A stretch of 64,000 nucleotides of DNA, taken from positions 1 through 64,000 of the forward strand of contig NZ_QJRF01000064.1 in NCBI RefSeq assembly GCF_013393345.1, written 5' to 3'. The DNA comes from Pseudomonas taiwanensis. Lineage in GTDB: Bacteria > Pseudomonadota > Gammaproteobacteria > Pseudomonadales > Pseudomonadaceae. Under the pieces are notes generated by a model, which worked only from the letters and a program-made list of their open reading frames with translations, had not been told where the DNA came from and ran no database searches. Positions 51,501-60,541 of the stretch are shown piece by piece. Numbering within the stretch: position 1 is the first letter of the stretch; every line of letters begins with the position of its first letter. Made by a program: the position numbers and the translations under genes.

Positions 51501-52853
51501 CTGCAAGTCGACCAGGACTACAGCGCGGTGAGTCTCGACTGCCTGATGATCCCCCGCGACCTCCACGAGGCGCTGGGCGGACTGGCCGAGGATGTGCCGG
51601 AACGCTATCTCGACGCCGACCTCTGCCTGCGGGCCAGGCAGGCGGGCTACCTCACCGTCTGGGCTGCCCATGCGAAGCTGATGCTCGACGGCGAGGCCCC
51701 TGGCATCGCTTCGGCAGAGGAGAGCGACGCGCTTTACGAGAAATGGCTGCCCGTGCTGGCGCGTGACCCAGCCTACAACCCGAACTTCTCCCTGGCGCAG
51801 CCCGGTGGTTTCAAGTTGGCCGACACCGCGCTGTCCTGGCGGCCGCTGTCATCCTGGAAGCCGCTGCCCACCGTGCTGGCCCATCCGGCCGACCTGTATG
51901 GCTGCGGCCATTACCGTGTCATCCAGCCCTTCACCGCGTTGCAGCAGGCCGGGATAGTCGATGGCGCGCTCTCCGTCGGACTCATGCATGTGACCGACCT
52001 GGAGCGCTACGACCCGGACACGCTAATCCTGCAGCGGCAGATCGGTGACGAGCGTCTGGAAGCCATGCGGCGGATGAAGGCGTTCTCCCGTGCCTTCAAG
52101 GTCTACGAGCTGGACGATTACCTGCTCAATCTGCCGATGAAGAGCGCTCACCGGCAGCACATGCCAAAGGACATTCTCAAGTCCCTGCGGCGTGGGTTGA
52201 GTTTCGTCGATCGCTTCGTGGTTTCGACCGAACCTCTGGCCGAGGCGTTCGCGGGTATGCATGACGACATCCGCGTCGTCGAGAACCGTCTGCCGCCAAG
52301 CTGGTGGCAGGGCCTCCAGGGCTTACGCCGAGTTGGCGCAAAGCCAAGGGTCGGCTGGGCAGGTGGTTCGAGCCACACCGGCGATCTGGAGTTGATCGAG
52401 GACGTTGTCAAGGAACTGGCGGGCGAGGTGGAGTGGGTCTTCTTCGGTATGTGCCCCGATTCCATTCGCCCGTACATCCATGAGTACCACCCCGGTCTGC
52501 CCATCGAGCAATACCCGGCGGCGCTGGCTCGTTTGAATCTGGATCTGGCCCTGGCTCCGGTGGAGCCGAACCTGTTCAACGAGTGCAAGAGCAATCTGCG
52601 TCTGCTGGAGTACGGTGCCTGCGGCTTCCCGGTGATCTGCAGCGATATCCGTTGCTACCAGGGTGACCTGCCAGTGACCCGTGTGAAGAACCGCTTCAAG
52701 GACTGGGTGGAGGCGATTCGCATGCACCTGGCCGACCTGGATGCCACCGCCTGCATGGGTGACGAGCTTCAGGCCGTGGTTCGCCGGGACTGGATGTTGG
52801 AGGGTGGCAACCTCGAGCTTTGGCTCAAGGGCTGGACGTCCGGTTCGCACTGA
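48501..52853 (+). CDS. Large multidomain glycosyltransferase, probable flagellin glycosyltransferase (FgtA-like)
   Basis: A 1450-residue protein with several transferase domains. GT2 at ~13-260 (VAVMSYNNAAYIGETVES, LDDCSSDGS); GT2 at ~310-560 (FSVVLTTYNRPQ, TYLDDDDLYLPDH); a degenerate GT2-like domain at ~600-800; GT2 at ~840-1090 (VSLLILAGDQLPRLQ, GDYLLMLSPDT); GT4-like at ~1123-1450 (GWAGGSSHTGDLELI, NECKSNLRLLEYGACGFPV). It has no signal peptide and should act in the cytoplasm on flagellin before export. Its place directly before fliC equals that of PA1091 (fgtA) in PAO1. The GTG start at 48501 has GGAGG upstream; ATG 48513 is possible. Confidence 0.85.
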   Translation: MENTMSNHSQPDITVAVMSYNNAAYIGETVESVLAQTGVSFELIVLDDCSSDGSVKILERYSGDPRFRFEVNPQNLGMMGNYNRCLEIGSGRYVVVLGSDDLIYPGHLESLFSALELHPEVPLAYTQCNWIDENGKLLRYADHPGHAPHSYFGGRDEVLDLLRHDNYITPSAIMLRRSIFDRIRLPDGHIHYMDMVAGDWELWSRIARSFPDFAFLRQATVGYRIHGGQVSQSFYASEKPLAEHTRILELNLADEAVRSRAAAEPDGIWRLYQSRLDAYPQAITEKYRERANAIRAALHPSATLKMRPDAPFFSVVLTTYNRPQLLVFALRSLAEQRFRDFEVILVNDHGDPVESVLSEFDLPITYIYKGRNEGLSAARNTALRVAEGRFVTYLDDDDLYLPDHLALLAQTFERQPQCVAYTGVEYINERLEDGKRVELSRTDPFAHEVFDRERLFIQNYIPVNTWAHPRALLADVGEFDTGLTAFEDWDMLLRLAARYPFVHLPQVTAEVHLRDAPNTGSDHMLGREQKNFGGLYQELYRRHSDLGSDAVRRGRREVLRRFGIAGTSTIRTANLTEWLQRRSLSPSQKLLVEERLQDQGGAPMFGVLVLDLSGDAARVAASLATLKGPHNSYENIQPVLLTVEPDVAPDFKGPVIQVTAEGWIGAVNNLVAESSFDWLALITAGDELTANGLLIASLELLTAPECRAIYCDSLYRQPDGSLGAAFLPAFNLDYLLSFPAGMGRNWLFRRDVLLQAGGFDAAYSQAPEFELVLRLITLGGLAGLGQVAEPLLITDSPQVVDVEDEKRAIVEHLRARGYEHPDVQSDLPGRYRVRYGHPQQPLVSLLILAGDQLPRLQRCVESLLETTGYARYELLLIERDDTTPEVREWLHALEGLGEERVRTIRPGAVKSAASAALNVAASQARGDYLLMLSPDTAVIDRDWLDELLNHAQRPEVGVVGGKLLGRDGKVRHAGLILGLEGPVGRPFVGQALDAPGYMQRLQVDQDYSAVSLDCLMIPRDLHEALGGLAEDVPERYLDADLCLRARQAGYLTVWAAHAKLMLDGEAPGIASAEESDALYEKWLPVLARDPAYNPNFSLAQPGGFKLADTALSWRPLSSWKPLPTVLAHPADLYGCGHYRVIQPFTALQQAGIVDGALSVGLMHVTDLERYDPDTLILQRQIGDERLEAMRRMKAFSRAFKVYELDDYLLNLPMKSAHRQHMPKDILKSLRRGLSFVDRFVVSTEPLAEAFAGMHDDIRVVENRLPPSWWQGLQGLRRVGAKPRVGWAGGSSHTGDLELIEDVVKELAGEVEWVFFGMCPDSIRPYIHEYHPGLPIEQYPAALARLNLDLALAPVEPNLFNECKSNLRLLEYGACGFPVICSDIRCYQGDLPVTRVKNRFKDWVEAIRMHLADLDATACMGDELQAVVRRDWMLEGGNLELWLKGWTSGSH

Positions 52854-52870
52854 CGCCGAAGTCGAAGCTG

Positions 52871-52903
52871 ACAAGGCCCCGCATATGCGGGGCCTTGTCG
52901 TTT
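52871..52903 (+). terminator. Terminator after the glycan island
   Basis: Bases 52871-52898 form a perfect 28-nt palindrome (ACAAGGCCCCGC pairing with its inverse), followed by CGTTT, 18 nt after the glycosyltransferase stop. Confidence 0.85.
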
Positions 52904-53038
52904 CCGGAGCGGGGCAGGGCATCCTGCCGGTTCGGTCAGCATCCCACCCTCAAGTTTTCGGGATGCCGGTCGAAAAGCTGAATGGATGGCGGACGTTGGT
53001 TTGGCAAGCCCCGGGTAAGAAAATTTTCTGAATGCCCC

Positions 53039-53065
53039 TAAAGCTTCCTCCGACACCGCCGATAC
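53039..53065 (+). promoter_or_regulatory. Sigma-28 (FliA) promoter of fliC
   Basis: TAAA (53039-53042), a 15-bp spacer and GCCGATAC (53058-53065). The leader before fliC is ~85 nt and ends in the ribosome site CGGAGGA. Confidence 0.93.
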
Positions 53066-53156
53066 GAAGTACGAATGCGAACTTTATGGGTGCCTGGGCG
53101 ATGCCCGCCCAAGGTCGCAAGCTCAGGCAAACACGCAGTCCTCGGAGGACACCACC

Positions 53157-54350
53157 ATGGCTTTGACCGTCAACACGAACATTGCTTCTCTCAATACCCA
53201 GCGCAACCTGAACACCTCCTCCCGTGCGCTGGACACTTCCCTGCAGCGTCTGTCCACCGGTTCCCGCATCAACAGCGCCAAGGACGACGCCGCCGGCCTG
53301 CAGATCGCCAACCGTCTGAGCAGCCAGATCAACGGCCTCGGCGTTGCGGTGAAGAACTCCAACGACGGCATCTCCATGGCGCAGACCGCTGAAGGCGCTC
53401 TGCAGCAGTCCACCAGCATCCTGCAGCGTATGCGTGACCTGTCGTTGCAGTCGGCCAACGGTTCCAACAGCACCGAGGAACGCAAGGCCCTGAACGACGA
53501 AGTAACCGAGCTGAAGAAAGAGCTGGATCGTATCTCCAACACCACCACCTTCGGTGGTCGCAAGCTGCTCGACGGCACCTTCGGCACCACCACCTTCCAG
53601 GTGGGCAGCGCCGCCAACGAAACCATCAGCGTCAAGATCGACGAGATGAGCACCGAGTCCCTGGAGGCCACCTACACCTCCGGTGCCGTTGCTTCTGGCT
53701 CCATTGCCACCGCAGCCGCCAACGCCTCCGGCGCCATTGCCATCTCCGTCACCATGGCTGGCGGCCAAGCGCGTAGCTTCAGCGCCACCTTCGCCAGCGG
53801 CGCCACTGCAGCTGAGCAAGTACAGGCCCTGGCCACCGTGATCAACGACGCCAACGTCGGCGTGGGTGCCTTCGTCAACGACGCCGGTGGCATCGATCTG
53901 GTTTCCGCCCTGGCTTCCGGTACCGCCGACGGCAACATCCAGTCCCTGAGCTTCGCTTCGGGCGCCAGTGTTTCGGCTGCAGAGACCGCTGCCAGCGGTG
54001 GTACCGCCATGAACCTGACCGCAGTGACCACTGGCAACCAAGTGAAGGACATCGACCTGACCGAAGTTTCCTCTTCTCAGGAAGCGGTGATCATCATCGA
54101 CCAGGCTATCCAGTCCATCGACGCCCAGCGCGCCAGCCTCGGTGCTGTGCAGAACCGCTTCGAGAACACCATCTCCAACCTGCAGAACATCGGTGAGAAC
54201 GTGTCGGCCGCCCGCGGTCGTATCCAGGACACCGACTTCGCAGCGGAAACGGCTAACCTGACCAAGAACCAGATCCTGCAACAGGCAGGTACCTCGATCC
54301 TGGCCCAGGCCAACCAGCTGCCGCAGGCGGTCCTCAGCCTCCTGGGCTAA
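53157..54350 (+). CDS. fliC: FliC, flagellin
   Basis: A 397-residue flagellin. The N-terminal D0/D1 is conserved ([55 protein letters not shown]), and so is the C-terminal D1/D0 ([37 protein letters not shown]). The middle (~165-290) is short and rich in Ala/Ser/Thr, the expected O-glycosylation surface. Length is near that of P. aeruginosa a-type flagellin. It is controlled by a sigma-28 promoter and followed by a terminator. The preceding island very likely modifies it. Confidence 0.97.
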   Translation: MALTVNTNIASLNTQRNLNTSSRALDTSLQRLSTGSRINSAKDDAAGLQIANRLSSQINGLGVAVKNSNDGISMAQTAEGALQQSTSILQRMRDLSLQSANGSNSTEERKALNDEVTELKKELDRISNTTTFGGRKLLDGTFGTTTFQVGSAANETISVKIDEMSTESLEATYTSGAVASGSIATAAANASGAIAISVTMAGGQARSFSATFASGATAAEQVQALATVINDANVGVGAFVNDAGGIDLVSALASGTADGNIQSLSFASGASVSAAETAASGGTAMNLTAVTTGNQVKDIDLTEVSSSQEAVIIIDQAIQSIDAQRASLGAVQNRFENTISNLQNIGENVSAARGRIQDTDFAAETANLTKNQILQQAGTSILAQANQLPQAVLSLLG

Positions 54351-54378
54351 GGCCCGGACGAGGCAAGGCGGTAAACGC

Positions 54379-54410
54379 GGGGGGAAGTGCTTGGCGCTTC
54401 CCCCCTTCTT
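54379..54410 (+). terminator. Terminator after fliC
   Basis: GGGGGGAAG (54379-54387) pairs with CTTCCCCCC (54397-54405), followed by TTCTT. Confidence 0.88.
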
Positions 54411-54433
54411 GCCATTTGTGAGGTGAGCACAAA

Positions 54434-54796
54434 ATGGATATCGGAATAGTCAACCTGACGGGGAAGGGCGTGAATGCCACTCCAGCCGGCAATGCCCAGG
54501 TTCGCGGCCCGGCGGAGAAGGAAAGCCCCGAAAAGGTGTCCGAGCAGGCACGGCAAAAGTCCGAGGCCGAAGAGCGCGAGCCGGTCGAAGCCGCCGCCTC
54601 TAGCATCCAGGAGTTCGTCCAGAGCATTCGCCGCAACCTGAACTTCGACGTTGACGACAGCAGTGGCCGGGTCGTGGTGCAGGTGACCGATTCGGAGTCG
54701 GGTGAGGTCATTCGCCAGATTCCTTCGGAAGATGCACTCAAACTGGCAGAAAGCCTGTCGGAAATGCGCAGCCTGCTGTTCAAGGCCGAAGCCTGA
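54434..54796 (+). CDS. flaG: FlaG family protein
   Basis: A 120-residue protein. A variable Glu/Lys-rich N-terminal half (residues 20-55) is followed by the FlaG domain: FVQSIRRNLNFDVDDSSGRV and VTDSESGEVIRQIPSEDAL. FlaG lies between fliC and fliD in many polar flagellates and limits filament length. The fliC terminator separates it from fliC, so it depends on read-through or its own promoter. Confidence 0.93.
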   Translation: MDIGIVNLTGKGVNATPAGNAQVRGPAEKESPEKVSEQARQKSEAEEREPVEAAASSIQEFVQSIRRNLNFDVDDSSGRVVVQVTDSESGEVIRQIPSEDALKLAESLSEMRSLLFKAEA

Positions 54797-54823
54797 CTCG
54801 CACGCTGGTACCGCCGTGCTGCA

Positions 54824-54839
54824 TGGCACGTTTCTTGAC
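54824..54839 (+). promoter_or_regulatory. Probable sigma-54 promoter of fliD-fliS
   Basis: The -24 element TGGCACG is perfect. The -12 element reads TTGAC instead of TTGCT/A. The distance to the fliD ATG (53 bp from the end of the site) matches that of the other sigma-54 flagellar genes here, and fliD is sigma-54 dependent in P. aeruginosa. Confidence 0.6.
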
Positions 54840-54892
54840 TGCTTTATCGAATATTGGAGCAGGCGTCAGACGATTGGCGAGGTAACGGAAAA

Positions 54893-56335
54893 ATGGCTGG
54901 CATAACCGGACTCGGTTCGAACATCAACATCGACGACATTGTTAAGGCACTGACGGACGCTGAGAGAGCGCCCAAGGAGTCTCAACTGACGCGGGTGGAG
55001 AAGGCCGCCACTTCGAAGTTCTCCGCCGTCGGCCAGCTCAAGAGCGCCATCAGCGATTTCCAGACTGCGCTGAAGGACCTTAACTCCAGCGACCTGTTCT
55101 CCAAACGTTCGGCGAAATCCAGCAATGTCGATTTGGCGACCGTCTCCGCCACCAACAAGGCAAGCTCGGGAACCTACCAGGTCACGGTCGAGAAGCTCGC
55201 CACCGCCAGCAAGGTCGGCACCGCCACCTTCGCCAAGGACGCAACCGCTGCCGCAGCCGGTACGCTTACCGTCAAGCTGGGGCCGAATGATCGCGGCATC
55301 GATGTGCAGGTTGCCGCCGGAGCCACCCTCTCCGAAATCCGCGACAGCCTGAACAAGGCGCTCAAAGACAAGGGCGTCAGCGCCAACATCGTCAGCAACC
55401 CGGCAGATGGCACGTCGCGCCTGGTGCTCAGCTCCAACACAACCGGTACCGGCAAGGACATCTACGTCCAGGCTTCGGCTGGCCTCGAAGCTTTCCGCAT
55501 TGGAAATTTCGCCGACAACGATCCGACTTCCAGCCCCAGTGGTGCCCTGACCGCGCTGGACGGCAACAATGCCGCCAGCAGTGGCTACATCTCCCAGGCA
55601 CAGGATGCGGAATTCACCATTGATGGTTTGAGCCTGCGCAGCGCCAGCAACACAGTGTCCGACGCGATTTCCGAGGTCACCCTCAACCTGGTCAGTGCTG
55701 AGCCCGGCAAGAAGTTCAAGGTAACGGTCGAGCAGGACACTGCGACCGTGAAAGGCAACATCAAGAAGTTCGTCGATGCCTATAACAAGCTGATGGGGGT
55801 GACCAAGACGCTGACGTCGGTGACCTCGGTCGGTGAGGACAAGGCTCCCGTGACTGGCGCCCTCGTGGGCGATGCCACGGTGCGCTCGGTGGTGTCCACC
55901 GTGCGCAACGAACTGGTGAATCCGTCGGGTCAGAAGGATGGCATCTCCTTGCTGTCCGACCTGGGTATCACCACCCAGAAGGACGGTACGCTGAAGATCG
56001 AAGACTCAAAACTCGACAAGGTCCTCAGCACCCAGTACGAAGCCGTCGCCGGATTCTTCACCGGCGAGAAGGGCCTGACAGCTCGGATGAACGCGAAGCT
56101 CGACGTCTATACAGAGACCGGGGGCATCCTTGCCAAGCGCCAGGACGGCCTGCAGGACACCCTCAACTCGGTTACGGACCAGCGCACCAAGCTCAACCAG
56201 CGAATCGAACAGGTCCAGAAGCGCCTGTATGCCCAGTACAACGCCATGGACTCCCTGATCGCCAGTCTGAAGCAGACCAGCGACCGGATGAGCCAAGCCC
56301 TTTCCAACCTCCCCGGTGTAGTCAAGCAGAGCTAA
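54893..56335 (+). CDS. fliD: FliD, filament cap protein (HAP2)
   Basis: A 480-residue protein from MAGITGLGSNINIDDIVKAL. It has the FliD N-terminal domain (AISDFQTALKDLNSSDLFSK), the central head with EFTIDGLSLRSASNTVSDAI, and the C-terminal coiled region DSLIASLKQTSDRMSQALSN. It caps the filament tip, assists flagellin folding and can act as an adhesin. The start at 54893 is chosen because it lies a normal distance behind the candidate sigma-54 promoter and matches the family. The frame is open from 54854. Confidence 0.95.
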   Translation: MAGITGLGSNINIDDIVKALTDAERAPKESQLTRVEKAATSKFSAVGQLKSAISDFQTALKDLNSSDLFSKRSAKSSNVDLATVSATNKASSGTYQVTVEKLATASKVGTATFAKDATAAAAGTLTVKLGPNDRGIDVQVAAGATLSEIRDSLNKALKDKGVSANIVSNPADGTSRLVLSSNTTGTGKDIYVQASAGLEAFRIGNFADNDPTSSPSGALTALDGNNAASSGYISQAQDAEFTIDGLSLRSASNTVSDAISEVTLNLVSAEPGKKFKVTVEQDTATVKGNIKKFVDAYNKLMGVTKTLTSVTSVGEDKAPVTGALVGDATVRSVVSTVRNELVNPSGQKDGISLLSDLGITTQKDGTLKIEDSKLDKVLSTQYEAVAGFFTGEKGLTARMNAKLDVYTETGGILAKRQDGLQDTLNSVTDQRTKLNQRIEQVQKRLYAQYNAMDSLIASLKQTSDRMSQALSNLPGVVKQS

Positions 56336-56338
56336 GCA

Positions 56339-56737
56339 ATGGCCAATCCAATCGATACCTACAAGCAGGTCAAGACCAGCCAGGAAGTCACCCCCTACCG
56401 TGCGGTGCAGCTCTTGCTCGATGGTGCCCTGGAGCGCCTGTCGCTCGCCCGGCATGGCCTGGAAACCGGCAATCCGGAAGTGCGTGGCATGGCCGTGGGT
56501 TCCACCCTCAGCATCATCGGCGTGCTTCAGGCCAGCCTGGACAAGCAGCTCGGCGGCGAGATCGCCGAGAACCTTGATGCCCTCTACGACTACATGACCC
56601 GTCGCCTGTCCCGCGTCGCCCTGGACAATTCGCCGCGTCCCATCGATGAGGTCGAGGCTCTGCTGCTGGAGATCAAGCAGGCGTGGGATTCCATCGGTCC
56701 GGAAGTGGAAACACCGGTCGCTGCGGAAATTTCCTGA
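56339..56737 (+). CDS. fliS: FliS, flagellin export chaperone
   Basis: A 132-residue helical protein. [20 protein letters not shown] is the family N-terminus and [14 protein letters not shown] to [19 protein letters not shown] is the flagellin-binding core. It binds the FliC C-terminus in the cytoplasm and prevents premature polymerisation. It starts 4 nt after fliD. Confidence 0.95.
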   Translation: MANPIDTYKQVKTSQEVTPYRAVQLLLDGALERLSLARHGLETGNPEVRGMAVGSTLSIIGVLQASLDKQLGGEIAENLDALYDYMTRRLSRVALDNSPRPIDEVEALLLEIKQAWDSIGPEVETPVAAEIS

Positions 56738-56756
56738 TATCCGCAAAACTGCGGGC

Positions 56757-56783
56757 TAAAGCTCTCGCGGGTGCTGCCGATAC
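56757..56783 (+). promoter_or_regulatory. Sigma-28 promoter upstream of the second fliS
   Basis: TAAA (56757-56760), a 15-bp spacer and GCCGATAC (56776-56783), with the same -35 and -10 boxes as the fliC promoter. It lies in the 84-bp gap between the two fliS genes, and the predicted leader is ~32 nt. Confidence 0.85.
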
Positions 56784-56821
56784 CTTGGGTATCACAGCCC
56801 GACACACGAGCGAGAGCGAAC

Positions 56822-57202
56822 ATGAACGCGATGGCGGCCCTCAAGCAGTACCAGTCCGTGAACACCCAGGCCCAGGCCGTGGATGCCAGCCCTCATCGGC
56901 TGATCCAGATGCTCATGGAAGGCGGCCTTACCCGCCTGGCCCAGGCTCGCGGTGCCATCGAGCGTGGTCAGCTCGCGCAAAAAGGCGAGCTGATCGGCAA
57001 GGCAATCGCTATCATTGGCGGCCTGCGTGATGGCCTGAACTTCGAGCAGGGCGGCGATATCGCGGCCAACCTCGATGCACTCTACGAGTACATGGTGTCC
57101 CGCCTGCTGGAAGCGAACCTGAAAAGCGACGCTGCGCTGGTGGACGAAGTGGCAGGGCTGCTGCGCAACGTGAAAACCGGATGGGATGGCATCGCCCAGT
57201 GA
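56822..57202 (+). CDS. Second FliS-type chaperone (FliS paralogue)
   Basis: A 126-residue protein of the FliS family: ALKQYQSVNTQAQAVDASPH, LIQMLMEGGLTRLAQARGAI and GGDIAANLDALYEYMVSRLL. It is clearly homologous to the preceding fliS but diverged, with a different N-terminus, so the two may prefer different clients or a different state of flagellin. It has its own sigma-28 promoter, unlike fliS, and is followed by fliT after 28 bp. It corresponds in place to PAO1 PA1096. Confidence 0.92.
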   Translation: MNAMAALKQYQSVNTQAQAVDASPHRLIQMLMEGGLTRLAQARGAIERGQLAQKGELIGKAIAIIGGLRDGLNFEQGGDIAANLDALYEYMVSRLLEANLKSDAALVDEVAGLLRNVKTGWDGIAQ

Positions 57203-57230
57203 TGCCGTCCGGGGTGGCAGGAGAATTCCA

Positions 57231-57527
57231 ATGAATGCATCAGTCCAGCGTCTTGAAGCAACCGGCAGCGCCTTGCGCGATGCTCTGGCTCGCCAGGACT
57301 GGGCCGCCATCGGTGAGTTGGACCAACTCTGCCGCCAGGCGGTCGACGACGCCATGGTCGATGCCGTGGACGATGGCGAAGTACTCGGCGCGCGTCTGCA
57401 GGAACTGCTCTCGCTCTATCGCGAGCTGGTCGAGATCTGCCAGGCCGAGCAGCGACGCATTGCCGGGGAGCTCGTGCAGATCAATCAGGCCCAGCAGGGT
57501 GCCAAGGTGTACAAGCTGTTCGGCTGA
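57231..57527 (+). CDS. fliT: FliT-type chaperone
   Basis: A 98-residue helical protein ending QQGAKVYKLFG. Position after fliS and before fleQ, small size and the pattern LLSLYRELVEICQAEQRRIA fit FliT, the chaperone of FliD. GGCAGGAGA precedes the ATG at 57231. Similarity among FliT proteins is low, so the name rests partly on context. Confidence 0.82.
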   Translation: MNASVQRLEATGSALRDALARQDWAAIGELDQLCRQAVDDAMVDAVDDGEVLGARLQELLSLYRELVEICQAEQRRIAGELVQINQAQQGAKVYKLFG

Positions 57528-57621
57528 TGGCCCGACAGTTTCGATCTGCCACTAGTTCGATATTGCTCTGACAACCGCTTAGCCATTCCGTCGGCTAGAC
57601 CAAAAAAAGCACGCCATAAAA

Positions 57622-57650
57622 TTGACTCGGCAAGGGTTTTTCACTTTACT
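57622..57650 (+). promoter_or_regulatory. Probable sigma-70 promoter of fleQ
   Basis: TTGACT (57622-57627), a 17-bp spacer and TTTACT (57645-57650). fleQ is the top of the cascade and is read by sigma-70 in P. aeruginosa. The rest of 57528-57746 shows no gene. Confidence 0.55.
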
Positions 57651-57746
57651 AGTGGCCAATTGCCGGTCAAACCCGCCTTCGGGAAGCACCGTCTGTCCAT
57701 ACGTCGCGGAACGCGGCGTTCAGCCCATAAAAGCAAGAACCAGACA

Positions 57747-59219
<1,473 letters not shown>

Positions 59220-59233
59220 TTCCGCTTTTCCCA

Positions 59234-59261
59234 AGCCCTTGTTTTTAAAGGGCTAAATTTT
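59234..59261 (+). terminator. Weak terminator after fleQ
   Basis: AGCCCTT (59234-59240) pairs with AAGGGCT (59248-59254), followed by AAATTTT. It ends next to the -24 element of the fleS promoter. Confidence 0.65.
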
Positions 59262-59277
59262 AGGCACGAGTATTGCT
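59262..59277 (+). promoter_or_regulatory. Sigma-54 promoter of fleSR
   Basis: AGGCACG-N4-TTGCT matches the -24/-12 consensus except for the first base. The leader to the fleS ATG is ~42 nt. Confidence 0.85.
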
Positions 59278-59330
59278 ATCTCTCCCTCGACCGACCGTCT
59301 GCTGACGGTCGATGGAGCGAGAGACGAGCA

Positions 59331-60536
59331 ATGAGCCACGCAGTACCCCCCGCACAGAATCCGGAAAACGCCCCCGCCGAGCAGGCCAGTCGCGCTGGTC
59401 TTGAGCAAGCGTTCGCACTGTTCAACCAGATGTCGACCCAGCTCAGCGAGTCCTACAGCATGCTGGAGGCGCGCGTCACCGAGCTGAAGGGCCAACTGGC
59501 CCTGGTCAGTGCCCAGCGCATGCAGGAGCTGGCGGAAAAGGAGCGCTTGGCGAACCGCCTGCAGAGCCTGCTCGACCTGCTGCCGGGTGGCGTCATCGTG
59601 ATCGATGGACAGGGCGTGGTGCGTGAGGCCAACCCCGTGGCTCGCAACCTCCTTGGCCAGCCATTGGTGGGAATGCTCTGGCGCGAAGTGATCGCTCGCA
59701 ACTTCGCCCCCCGTGAAGACGATGGCCATGAAATCTCCCTCAAGGATGGTCGCCGCGTTTCCATCGCCACTCGCTCCCTGAATGCCGAGCCTGGCCAGTT
59801 GGTCCTGCTCACCGACCTGACGGAAACCCGTCGCCTGCAGGACCAACTGTCCCGCCATGAGCGCCTTTCCGCCCTGGGGCGCATGGTCGCCTCCCTGGCC
59901 CACCAGATTCGCACGCCCCTTTCCGCGGCCTTGCTCTATGCCAGCCACCTGACCCAGCAGGTCTTGCCGACGGACCAGCAGCAACGCTTCGCCGGGCGCC
60001 TCAAGGAACGCCTGCACGAGCTGGAGCACCAGGTTCGCGACATGCTGGTATTCGCACGCGGCGAGTTGCCATTGCCGGATCGACTGACGCCATCCGCCGT
60101 GTTTTCCGCCTTGCGCGCCTCGGCTGAATCCCATGTGGAAGGCAAGGAAGTGCGCTGGCAGTGCGACCTCACCGGCGGCGAATTGCTGTGCAATCGCGAC
60201 ACCCTCGTAGGCGCGATGCTCAATCTGATCGAGAACGCCAACCAGGCGGCTGGTCGCGACCTGCGTCTCAAGGTCCACCTCTATCGCCGTGGCAGCGATC
60301 TCCGCCTGTCCATCAGTGACAACGGCCCAGGCATCGACGCCACGACCCTGGCGCGCCTTGGAGAACCCTTCTTCACCACCAAGACCACCGGCACCGGCCT
60401 CGGCCTAGCTGTGGTCAAGGCGGTGGCGCGTGCCCACCAGGGCGAGCTGCAACTGCGCTCGCGCCCCGGTCGCGGCACCTGCGCCACCCTGGTCCTGCCG
60501 CTGATTCCCGCGGCGCAGTCGGTTACACAGGAGTAA
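59331..60536 (+). CDS. fleS: FleS, flagellar sensor histidine kinase
   Basis: A 401-residue cytoplasmic kinase without membrane helices. An N-terminal coiled coil (~20-80) is followed by a PAS domain (~80-180; LLPGGVIVIDGQGVVREANP), a HisKA helix with the phospho-His in VASLAHQIRTPLSAALLYAS, and the ATPase domain (NLIENANQAAGRD, DNGPGI, GTGLGLAVVKAVARAHQG). It phosphorylates FleR. It lies 5 nt upstream of fleR. Confidence 0.95.
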   Translation: MSHAVPPAQNPENAPAEQASRAGLEQAFALFNQMSTQLSESYSMLEARVTELKGQLALVSAQRMQELAEKERLANRLQSLLDLLPGGVIVIDGQGVVREANPVARNLLGQPLVGMLWREVIARNFAPREDDGHEISLKDGRRVSIATRSLNAEPGQLVLLTDLTETRRLQDQLSRHERLSALGRMVASLAHQIRTPLSAALLYASHLTQQVLPTDQQQRFAGRLKERLHELEHQVRDMLVFARGELPLPDRLTPSAVFSALRASAESHVEGKEVRWQCDLTGGELLCNRDTLVGAMLNLIENANQAAGRDLRLKVHLYRRGSDLRLSISDNGPGIDATTLARLGEPFFTTKTTGTGLGLAVVKAVARAHQGELQLRSRPGRGTCATLVLPLIPAAQSVTQE

Positions 60537-60541
60537 GGACG

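Noticed and set aside
54854-54892. Longer fliD start at 54854
   Set aside because: It would begin only ~3 nt after the predicted transcript start and adds a non-conserved peptide; 54893 fits the family.
56746-56755. Small CCGCA/TGCGG stem after fliS as a terminator
   Set aside because: Only a 5-bp stem without a T-tract; the sigma-28 boxes overlap this gap and explain it better.
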